A stretch of 64,000 nt of DNA from Argyresthia goedartella (lineage: Eukaryota > Arthropoda > Insecta > Lepidoptera > Argyresthiidae). The position numbers and the translations under genes were made by a program. The stretch's first letter is position 1. Each line of letters opens with the position of its first letter. The notes beneath the pieces are model-generated. The model was not told the DNA's origin. It ran no database searches and saw only the letters and a list, made by a program, of their open reading frames with translations. The stretch spans positions 3,596,001 through 3,660,000 of the forward strand of contig OX463813.1 of assembly GCA_949825045.1 (NCBI GenBank), given 5' to 3'. Below, piece by piece: positions 57,005 through 64,000 of the stretch.

Positions 57005-58918
57005 ATGTCGTTATCTGAAATACAGAAGGGTGTTTCTAAGGAACTCAGATGGTTTTCCTCCGCACACGGTCTGATAGACCGTTTAGATAGGCATGATGTG
57101 GTTTTGGAGCGGTCTATGGACGTTAAGGAACGTTACAACAGGGTGCTCGAATTGTCCGCGCAGGCGGAATCAGTTGATGGTTGCGCACCTGACAGGCTGT
57201 CACGGTTGCTAGGGGATGTCGACCAGTGTATGGAGATGGCAGCTGCTATCACGCAGAAGGCTGCGGACATACGTAGACAGCGCGAGTCCAGCCATGGTGG
57301 TGACATTGAAGCACCTCTGCCGCATCAGGGATCGGGGACCAGGTTACCCGTTATAACTATGCCTACTTTTGACGGAGTGTCCGGTGAATGGATGAGCTTC
57401 ATCAATCTGTTCGACAGTTTGGTGCACATGCGATCGGACATTACCAAGTCTGTCAAAATGGCTCAGCTGGTGGCAGCATTGAGGGGTGAGCCCAGGGAGC
57501 TGGTCGCTCATTTGACAGTTACGGAGGGTAACTATGAAACGGCCAGGCAATTGTTGGTCAGACGTTACCACAACAAACGGAGGTTGGCCGATGCCCAACT
57601 GAACCGTTTGTTTAGCATCCCGGTTGTGAACAAGGTCGGGGCCATACAGACGGAGGTTTTGAACCCGTTGTTGTCCGTCACCAAGGCCCTAGAGAATCTT
57701 GGACTTCCGGTTGGTGAATGGTCGTACCTACTGCTGTACATTGTACTTTCCCGCCTACCCGCTGACGTGCAGACTCGTTTCGAACAGTCTCACGGGCGGT
57801 CGGCCGAGGACTTGCCCGCCTTCTCCGACTTGGTCGGATTTTTGGAAGAGGAGGCTCGACGGGCACAGAATTTGGGGTTGACGGCCACCCATCCTTCGGA
57901 GCCACAGAGAGCTGCCGGGAGCGCTGTGAGTAGGGGCCATCCGACGAGGAAGGACCGCACCAACCGGCAGTCATATGGGACTGTGAGTGCATTGACACCA
58001 CATAGTGAGACCTGCCCATGTTGTAGGCAGATTGGCCATGCTGTGGCCGATTGCAATAAGTTCGGGGAACTTAGGGTTGAGGGACGGCGCCGGATGGCCA
58101 AGCAGCGGAGCTGGTGTTTCCTGTGCCTCGGGCCACACATGGCTAGGGACTGCACGCGCACTAAATTGTGCGGATATTGTGGTGGGGCCCACAACAATCT
58201 GTTGTGCATGAACCGGTCCGGCCAACAGCCACCACAGGGCCGTACCCAGGGTGACACGGCATGGGGCCCTGAGAATTCGTTTGCGACTCGGAGCGCAACT
58301 CAGGAGCCAACGTCCCCACGTCCACAGGGCCGTACCCAGGGTGATACGGAATGGGGCCCTGAGAATTCGTTTGCGACTTGGAGCGCAACTCAGGGGCCAG
58401 CGTCCCCACGTGCACAGGGTAGTACTAGGGTACGGGGCCGCACTCAGGGTCATCACATGGGGGGCCCTGAGTTTTCGGTTGCGACTCAGCATCCGACTCA
58501 GCGGGCAATGGGGCCACAAGCGCGCGGCCACCCAGGGGTGCAGGGCCGCACTCAGGGTCATCACATGGGGGGCCCTGAGTTCTCGGTTGCGACTCAGCAT
58601 CCGACTCAGCGGCACATTGGGTGTGTTGAGCAGGCCGTAACGGGCGGGTGGCATGGGACAACTTCGAGCTATGCGGGTGCGGTTCGGACGCCGCCTCAGT
58701 TGTCGCCCCGCTCGTCGCCTCGTCCTCGTCGGTCGCATGTGATGTCCCCCCCGCTCATGGAGCGGCCACGGTTGAATTCACGCCCACAACCCTTCGGGGG
58801 GCGTCGTAGGGTGGCAATGGAACCGGCGCGTGGGCCATTTGTACAATGGGACCCGCTGGCGTATAGCTGCCTACCTGATCGGTTACAGGCACAGTGGGGC
58901 CCCGGGGGCCCTCGCTAG
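57005..58918 (+). CDS. BEL Gag
   Basis: 637 residues from ATG at 57005. The N-terminus is helical. Residues about 115-290 are a DUF1759-type capsid region (LPVITMPTFDGVSGEWMSFI, LVAALRGEPRELV, LLVRRYHNKRRLADAQLNRL). Three zinc knuckles follow at about 337-402: CPCCRQIGHAVADC, CFLCLGPHMARDC and CGYCGGAHNNLLC. The C-terminal third has tandem repeats (GRTQGDT-WGPENSFAT twice, GRTQGHHMGGPEFSVATQHP twice; 58235-58615). It ends at TAG 58916-58918, after which the same frame stays open into Pol. Gag forms the particle that packages the element RNA. Confidence 0.9.
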   Translation: MSLSEIQKGVSKELRWFSSAHGLIDRLDRHDVVLERSMDVKERYNRVLELSAQAESVDGCAPDRLSRLLGDVDQCMEMAAAITQKAADIRRQRESSHGGDIEAPLPHQGSGTRLPVITMPTFDGVSGEWMSFINLFDSLVHMRSDITKSVKMAQLVAALRGEPRELVAHLTVTEGNYETARQLLVRRYHNKRRLADAQLNRLFSIPVVNKVGAIQTEVLNPLLSVTKALENLGLPVGEWSYLLLYIVLSRLPADVQTRFEQSHGRSAEDLPAFSDLVGFLEEEARRAQNLGLTATHPSEPQRAAGSAVSRGHPTRKDRTNRQSYGTVSALTPHSETCPCCRQIGHAVADCNKFGELRVEGRRRMAKQRSWCFLCLGPHMARDCTRTKLCGYCGGAHNNLLCMNRSGQQPPQGRTQGDTAWGPENSFATRSATQEPTSPRPQGRTQGDTEWGPENSFATWSATQGPASPRAQGSTRVRGRTQGHHMGGPEFSVATQHPTQRAMGPQARGHPGVQGRTQGHHMGGPEFSVATQHPTQRHIGCVEQAVTGGWHGTTSSYAGAVRTPPQLSPRSSPRPRRSHVMSPPLMERPRLNSRPQPFGGRRRVAMEPARGPFVQWDPLAYSCLPDRLQAQWGPGGPR

Positions 58919-61900
58919 GAATTTGCGGCCCAACAATTTTTTGCCCCCCAACCGGAGACGGTGGTGTTACCGATCGCCTCTGTGCTTGTTTGGGATTTGG
59001 CGGGCAACCCAACATACGTTCGCGCCCTATTAGATTCTGGTGCTCAGGGCTGCATTGTATCGAACGATTTAGCGAAATGGTTGGGCCTCAAGGTAAATAG
59101 GTATAATAATTCAATACGGGGCGTGGGGAATGTTACGGTTACGAATGTAGTTGGTCAATCGGTGATCACGTTCTCTCCACGTTATGACATTTTGACAAAA
59201 ACATCCGTGCAAGCTTTAGTAATGACGCATGTCATGGGCAAACACCCCTTGGTGAAGTTGAATCCGGCCGTTCGACTCCTGACGTCAGGACTCAAGTTGG
59301 CGGATCCCGATTTTGACACTCCAGCCCCGGTCGATCTGCTACTGGGAGCAGACGTTTTGGGTAGGTTTCTGTTGTCGGATCGGCGAGTTCTTCAGCCGGA
59401 CGGGTTGATTGCTGTCGATACTAAGTTTGGTCACGTGATCATGGGTCCGGCATTGCCAATGGTTAGGCCTGCCGAGTCAGATGGCATACTTATTGGCTCA
59501 GCGTTGTCAGACGCTATCCAACGGTTCTGGGAGATAGAGGAACCTCCCACCGCTCGTCGAGTCGACGCAGACGAAGAAGAGTGCGAGTTGTTTTACCAGA
59601 ATAGTACTGGTCGCCTTCGTTCTGGTCGTTTTGTAACTCGACTGCCTTTCAGGGCCGATCGACCGCCACTAGGAGAATCTAGGAAGATGGCTGAGACGAG
59701 ATTGATGTCGATGGAGCGTAGGATGTCAAGGGACGCCGTATTTAAACAAAAATACGTCGATTTCATGAGGGAGTATGAGACGTTAGGACACATGTCGGTA
59801 TCGGGTGTGGACTGGAGATCTGAGGATCATTGTTTCCTTCCACACCATGCCGTCCTACGAACCCCTACCGGCAAGATTCGAGTTTTTTTTGATGGGTCAG
59901 CACCTACCTCGAACGGGATGTCCCTGAATCAGTGTCTACATTCGGGACCCAAGTTGAGTCGTGATATTTCGGATATTCTCACGAGCTTTCGGAGGCACCA
60001 GGTTGTATTTGTCGCAGACATTCGGATGATGTTTAGGCAAACGGTAATTCATCCGGCTGACAGAAGGTATCAGTTGATACTTTGGCGTGAGTCCACGGCC
60101 GAGCCAGTCAAGGTCTATGAGTTGAACACGAACACGTATGGGTTACGGTCTAGCCCGTATTTGGCGATGCGTACCCTGCGGGAGTTGGCATCGCGTGACC
60201 GTGTGAGCTATCCTAGAGCCGCTGCTATCCTGGAGCAAGATTTGTACGTCGATGACGTCTGCACAGGGGCAGCCAGTGTAGAGGAAGCTCTGGACCGACG
60301 TGACGAGCTCGTTCAATTGCTGGAACGAGGCGGCTATGAACTACGCAAGTGGATGTCCAACTCCCCTGAGTTGATGGCTGGTCTCCCAGATGAGTTTCAA
60401 CAAGACCCGCACGTTTTTGAGAATCCTGACAACCCTAACATGTTGTCAGTGCTTGGAATTCAGTACCGGCCCGTCCATGATGAGTTTACCTATCGGGTGG
60501 TTTTAGAAACACCGAAGGCCTGGACGAAGCGGTCAGTACTGTCAACGATTGCGAGAACGTTCGACCCGAATGGATGGATTTCTCCAGTCACCTTTGCTCT
60601 CAAATGTTTTATGCAAAGGCTATGGGCGGCTCAGTTGACCTGGGACACCCACCTCTCAGGTGATTTGTTGACTGATTGGACGCAAATGTTCACTTCGCTA
60701 TCGGACATAAATAATGTATCGCTGCCGAGGAAATTGGTCCCTGCTGGGGATTACAGGGCAACCCTTCACGGGTTTTGTGATGCCTTTGAACGAGGGTTTG
60801 CGGCAGCGGTTTATTTGCGAACCGTCACCTCCACCGGGGAGGTCGACGTGCGTTTGGTTTTGGCAAAAAGCAAGGTAGCGCCTATTCGGACAAGGATGAC
60901 GATTCCAAAACTGGAACTGTCCGGGGCTGCTCTTTTGACCAAACTTTTGAATCACACTCTAACAGTGTTGCGTGGGTCAGTGGTTTTGGAGGATACGGTG
61001 TACGCGTGGACGGACAGCCAGATTGTTTTGTGCTGGCTGAAGGCTTCGCTCCATAACTTAGAGGTTTTAATCGCGAACCGTGTCTCCCAGATTGTGTCGT
61101 CTGAGGTCCCACTGACCTGGAGACATGTACCAGGAGAATTGAACCCGTCTGATTGTGCATCCAGGGGATGTCGGGCTCCTGAACTCGTTAGACACCATTT
61201 GTGGTGGGGACCACCCTGGCTTGCCAGGAGAGAATCGGACTGGCCCCGCAGCCATGTAGTAGTATCTTCGGATCATGGCCCCAGAGCGGCCGTGCATGTT
61301 ACCCAGAAGGCTGAGGACCCTGACGCCGGGTTTCTTCTGGACCGGTATAGCTCATGTGTGTTTGTTTGTTTATCCACCAAGGCGGTACATCTCGAGCTCG
61401 TTGCTGATCTCTCGACAGAGGCTTTCATTGCTTGTTTGGATAGGTTTGTTTCTCGAAGGGGACTTCCAACTTTGATCCGCTCTGATGACGGCACTAACTA
61501 CATCGGTGCGGAACGATGCTTACGAGAGATAGTCAACTTTTTGAATGTAAATAAAGTGGATATTGGAACGGCCCTCTCCCGTCGGGGTATACAGTGGGCC
61601 TTCAGCCCACCGAGTTGCCCCCACTGGGGTGGGATTTTGGAGGCCGTAGTTAAGTCAGCGAAGACGCACTTGGGGCGTATAGTAGGTCAGACCGCGCTGA
61701 CTTTTGAGGAGCTCGCGACATTGTTTTGTAAGATCGAGGCCGATCTCAATTCGCGACCGTTGTGTCCGCTCAGCTCGGATCCAAATGACCTGGAGGCTCT
61801 GACCCCAGGCCATTTCTTGATAGGACAGCCACTTAACGCGTTGCCCGAGCACCCCTTCGAGGGAGTGAAATTGTATCGGTTGTCAGGGTATCAGATGTTG

Positions 61901-62176
61901 CAGCAGTTTACTCAGAATTTCTGGAAGCGTTGGTCGCTCGAGTATCTGCATATCTTGCAACAGCGCCTTAAGTGGACTGACAAAACCAGCCCCTCTAGTG
62001 TTGGTGACCTCGTTCTGGTTAAGGATGCTAACCTACCGCCACTGCGTTGGCGCAGGGGGCGCATTGTTAACTTGTTCCCTGGCAGGGACGGGACCCCCCG
62101 GTCTGCAGAGGTTCTAGTAGGAGGCTCGGTACTAAAACGAGCGGTAGCAACGTTGTCTCGGCTACCCGTAGATTAA
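58919..62176 (+). CDS. BEL Pol with in-frame integrase deletion
   Basis: Open directly after the gag TAG; the first in-frame alternative start is GTG at 58961, with no ATG near. Aspartic protease RALLDSGAQGCIVS (Asp codon 59033) and LLLGADVLGRFL. RT with VADIRMMFRQ and active site LYVDDVC (60245-60259). BEL-type RNase H region (HGFCDAFERGFAAAVY, PKLELSGAAL, YAWTDSQIVLCWL, WRHVPGELNPSDCASRG). Then LLDRYSS runs straight into CVFVCLSTKAVHLELV near 61345: the roughly 250-300 residues with the integrase zinc finger and first catalytic Asp, normal for BEL Pol, are missing. The rest is present (RSDDGTNYIGAE, HWGGILEAVVKS), as is the DUF5641-type C-terminus (VGDLVLVKDANLPPLRWRRG). No frame break occurs at the deletion. 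Confidence 0.9.
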   Translation, partial: EFAAQQFFAPQPETVVLPIASVLVWDLAGNPTYVRALLDSGAQGCIVSNDLAKWLGLKVNRYNNSIRGVGNVTVTNVVGQSVITFSPRYDILTKTSVQALVMTHVMGKHPLVKLNPAVRLLTSGLKLADPDFDTPAPVDLLLGADVLGRFLLSDRRVLQPDGLIAVDTKFGHVIMGPALPMVRPAESDGILIGSALSDAIQRFWEIEEPPTARRVDADEEECELFYQNSTGRLRSGRFVTRLPFRADRPPLGESRKMAETRLMSMERRMSRDAVFKQKYVDFMREYETLGHMSVSGVDWRSEDHCFLPHHAVLRTPTGKIRVFFDGSAPTSNGMSLNQCLHSGPKLSRDISDILTSFRRHQVVFVADIRMMFRQTVIHPADRRYQLILWRESTAEPVKVYELNTNTYGLRSSPYLAMRTLRELASRDRVSYPRAAAILEQDLYVDDVCTGAASVEEALDRRDELVQLLERGGYELRKWMSNSPELMAGLPDEFQQDPHVFENPDNPNMLSVLGIQYRPVHDEFTYRVVLETPKAWTKRSVLSTIARTFDPNGWISPVTFALKCFMQRLWAAQLTWDTHLSGDLLTDWTQMFTSLSDINNVSLPRKLVPAGDYRATLHGFCDAFERGFAAAVYLRTVTSTGEVDVRLVLAKSKVAPIRTRMTIPKLELSGAALLTKLLNHTLTVLRGSVVLEDTVYAWTDSQIVLCWLKASLHNLEVLIANRVSQIVSSEVPLTWRHVPGELNPSDCASRGCRAPELVRHHLWWGPPWLARRESDWPRSHVVVSSDHGPRAAVHVTQKAEDPDAGFLLDRYSSCVFVCLSTKAVHLELVADLSTEAFIACLDRFVSRRGLPTLIRSDDGTNYIGAERCLREIVNFLNVNKVDIGTALSRRGIQWAFSPPSCPHWGGILEAVVKSAKTHLGRIVGQTALTFEELATLFCKIEADLNSRPLCPLSSDPNDLEALTPGHFLIGQPLNALPEHPFEGVKLYRLSGYQMLQQFTQNFWKRWSLEYLHILQQRLKWTDKTSPSSVGDLVLVKDANLPPLRWRRGRIVNLFPGRDGTPRSAEVLVGGSVLKRAVATLSRLPVD

Positions 62177-62208
62177 GGGACAGGTGGGTGCCTGTCCGGG
62201 CGGGTGAT

Positions 62209-62713
62209 TGTTCGATTCAGAATCGATACTCGATCGATGGTTTCGGAACGGCCATTTTTGAATTTGACGGAGCTGCCACAGAGCAGATTTTTGACAACTG
62301 ACTGACGAAAAGCCCCCGTAATGTGACGTGTATTGATTTTGGGCAATTGAAATTAAATCGTAAGCCATCTGGAGTTGTATTCGGGCTCCCCTCAGGATTG
62401 TCTTATAGCTGAGTGTATTGTGGTTCTCCGAACCAGATACTGTACGTATTTACGTAAATTGTGCGGTCGAAGCTGGCCTGCCAGCCATACCTGGTTGGCT
62501 GAAGAACCTGTCTACCAAGAAGAGCCTAGGGTGCACCCAGGCCTTGCAGAGAGACAGGAGTTTGACGGGAACGAAGCACAGACCAGGTCAGATAGAATCT
62601 ATTTACTTTAGCTCGGTGAAGCGCCGACGTTCTCACTTCTTGACACCTGATAGCTACGCTACCTCGTAGCTATGGGCCCCTGCGAGGTCATCGGGTGCCG
62701 AGAAGCCTGAACA
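62209..62713 (+). repeat. BEL 3' LTR
   Basis: Same length and, by eye, same sequence as the 5' LTR. Preceded by a weak purine tract (GGGCGGGTGA). Confidence 0.95.
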
Positions 62714-62718
62714 TAGTT

Positions 62719-63463
62719 GATTGACTCGTTGAGGGTAGAACGAAAATTGTTTGCCTCATAGTATCTCGTTTTACGTTGTTCGACTCTAATCCTGTTTTTA
62801 GGTTACCCGCATTATACGTTCGACTGTGTAAGAATCCTGCTAAACTGTCGGTAGTAATCGAATTACCTGCTTCAACTGATGCGGTCAAATTTCCCATCAC
62901 CGATATTACCCAAAATAATTGAAACAACATCCTGTTCCGAGAAATTCAGACAAAGGCGATCGATCTTACCCTTTTGTTCAAAAAAAAAACTCATATAAGG
63001 ACTGCTTCTCAATTGGTTTTCTGTCAACAATTTCCTTTAGTAATTCAAACATATTTCTCTTGATTTGAAATGTCCTCGCTATTTTCCTTTCTCATTCTGA
63101 CCACATCCATGTTGTCCAAGTACTACTAGTTCGTAATAAGGAGTCGTACCATGTTTTAGCCGAATCTTTGAGCTTATTTAAAGCTTGATAACGTATCATG
63201 CTGTCTGACCACGAGAAAGTAGCTGCATAGGATTTGATGATATTGAGCCATGCATTCACGTTGTCCTTCAAGGGGTCAAACTCAGGAATCATAGAATTCA
63301 ACGTAAGTGTGTTGTTACTCACAGTTTCTGTCCTTGCCTTACGTGATCTTTTCTTTGGTGGTGGAGAGGGTGTTCTGCACCGGCTGCTCGAACTTGCACT
63401 GCTGCTGAAACTGGAGCTGGAGCTGGACCGAGAGTTTACTCTTAACACTTCTGATATAATCAA
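62719..63463 (-). pseudogene. Gypsy gag (5' part)
   Basis: The N-terminal part has a Ser run and RCRTPSPPPKKRSRKA, then a Gag core MIPEFDPLKDNVNAWLNIIK and YQALNKLKDSAKTWYDSLLR. A TGA near 63092 and a frame change at the homopolymer near 62980 interrupt it. The frame then continues (GNLTASVEAGNSITTDSLAG) to the point where the BEL element is inserted. Confidence 0.8.
63446..63454 (-). promoter_or_regulatory. Gypsy candidate primer binding site
   Basis: Immediately inside the 5' LTR the minus strand reads TCAGAAGTG, a stretch of the tRNA-Leu-type primer binding site (normally TGGTGTCAGAAGTG). The leading TGG part is not present. Confidence 0.4.
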
Positions 63464-63794
63464 TAAAAGAATATGCTCCCCTTTACTATACTTTTATTCT
63501 GATCTTGACTGACTCTAACGTACAAGGAATATACAGTAGACATTTAATGTTAGTCGAGATGTGGTTGAAACAAAAGTGAGCTCCGCCACAGTGCTGGGCG
63601 CGCCAAGTTGACTCGACTTCCCGCGCATTTCCATAAACGCGCGTTGCGCACGTTAGCCAACATCCGCCATTGTCGCTCAACCAATCAGCGCCTACGAATG
63701 CAGGGCTTCCAACCGACAAATAATTTGACGTTCGTGGTGCGTTCACGTCGTAGCGCTGCGTTCGTTTTACACCTTTTGTAAGATGTTGCCAATA
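63455..63794 (-). repeat. Gypsy 5' LTR
   Basis: Partner of 51807-52146, 340 bp, followed on the right by the ATAG duplication. Confidence 0.85.
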
Positions 63795-64000
63795 ATAGGT
63801 AGTTACAACAGATATAACATTACGTTTTAACAAAATTGACTTGTACCCACTAACGTATAAAGAATGTTCAACGGCCAATTCACACAACATTAACTAAAAT
63901 AATTAAAAAATCGCAGTAAGGAACCTTAGACTTGGCACGACTTTGTCTAGATTTCATTACTTTTTAGAGATAAACAAGCAGCTCCATCGAGACTTGGCTA

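Larger units (their letters stand above)
55905..62713 (+). mobile_element. BEL/Pao LTR retrotransposon, recent, integrase-deleted
   Basis: 6809 bp with 505-bp LTRs (55905-56409 and 62209-62713) bounded by TG...CA and a perfect 5-bp duplication TAGTT (55900-55904, 62714-62718). I see no difference between the LTRs, so the insertion is recent. It lies in the gag of the older Gypsy element, in the opposite orientation. Gag and Pol share one frame, divided by a single TAG. Pol lacks the first part of the integrase. Confidence 0.95.
51807..63794 (-). mobile_element. Ty3/Gypsy LTR retrotransposon, decayed, containing a BEL element
   Basis: Two 340-bp LTRs (51807-52146 and 63455-63794) with flanking ATAG duplications (51803-51806, 63795-63798). 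Without the nested BEL element (6.8 kb) it would be about 5.2 kb. Minus-strand order: gag, BEL insertion, zinc knuckles, protease, RT, RNase H, integrase. No envelope-like frame was seen. Several stops and frame changes disable it. Confidence 0.85.
51414..64000. mobile_element. Inverted-arm element hosting the Gypsy and BEL insertions
   Basis: The left arm 51414-51584 and right arm 63831-64000 are inverted copies about 170 bp long with only a few mismatches. Both read TAGCCAAGTCTCGATGGAGC from the outside. Without the Gypsy element the host would be about 595 bp. The right arm ends exactly at the window edge, so the true terminus and the target duplication cannot be checked. Confidence 0.75.

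Overview
The window is eukaryotic, AT-rich, and almost entirely made of transposable elements. Insect origin is indicated by the BEL/Pao, Ty3/Gypsy, Jockey, LOA-like, CR1-like and RTE-like elements, by tRNA-derived SINEs and by many TA-flanked inverted-repeat elements. The style of the SINEs and LINE tails suggests a moth or butterfly; that last step is inference. The only host gene I can support is the 5' end of a DEAH-box RNA helicase resembling DHX35 (minus strand, two exons at 24801-25286). Everything to its left (1-24.8 kb) may be its transposon-filled second intron.

Layout. 1-11.8 kb: MITEs, SINEs, 5'-truncated CR1-type pieces and one badly decayed LINE. 11.86-17.28 kb: a Tc1-like element whose transposase was split after its fourth codon by a 4.15-kb DNA transposon coding for a DUF7869-like protein. 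That transposon has CATT target duplications, arrays of short subterminal repeats and a MITE of its own. 17.5-27.4 kb: a 39-bp tandem array, a SINE joined to a CR1 tail, a U2 snRNA-like copy, a 326-bp duplication, the DHX35-like exons and a decayed mariner-like transposase. 27.4-32.7 kb: a full-length, GC-rich Jockey-type element with a perfect 11-bp target duplication. 36.5-42.5 kb: a LOA/R1-type element (minus). 42.9-47.0 kb: a CR1-type element (minus) with one stop codon in each ORF. 47.6-51.1 kb: a dead RTE-type element carrying a 274-278-bp insertion. 51.4-64.0 kb: a three-layer nest, in which an element with about 170-bp inverted arms contains a decayed Gypsy element (51807-63794, ATAG duplication), which contains a very young BEL/Pao element (55905-62713, TAGTT duplication, LTRs with no difference visible by eye).

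What stands out. (1) The DUF7869-type transposon has ends that can be placed to the base, with subterminal repeat arrays. (2) The young BEL element has an in-frame hole that removes the integrase zinc finger and first catalytic acid, so it was probably mobilised in trans. (3) The BEL gag and pol are in one frame, separated by a single TAG. (4) The Jockey ORF1 changes frame exactly at a seven-C tract, and its endonuclease has Gln where the catalytic His is expected. (5) Two SINE families have different tRNA heads but a shared 3' domain, and two SINE copies are fused to CR1 pieces. All family names come from motifs read by eye; no database search was run.
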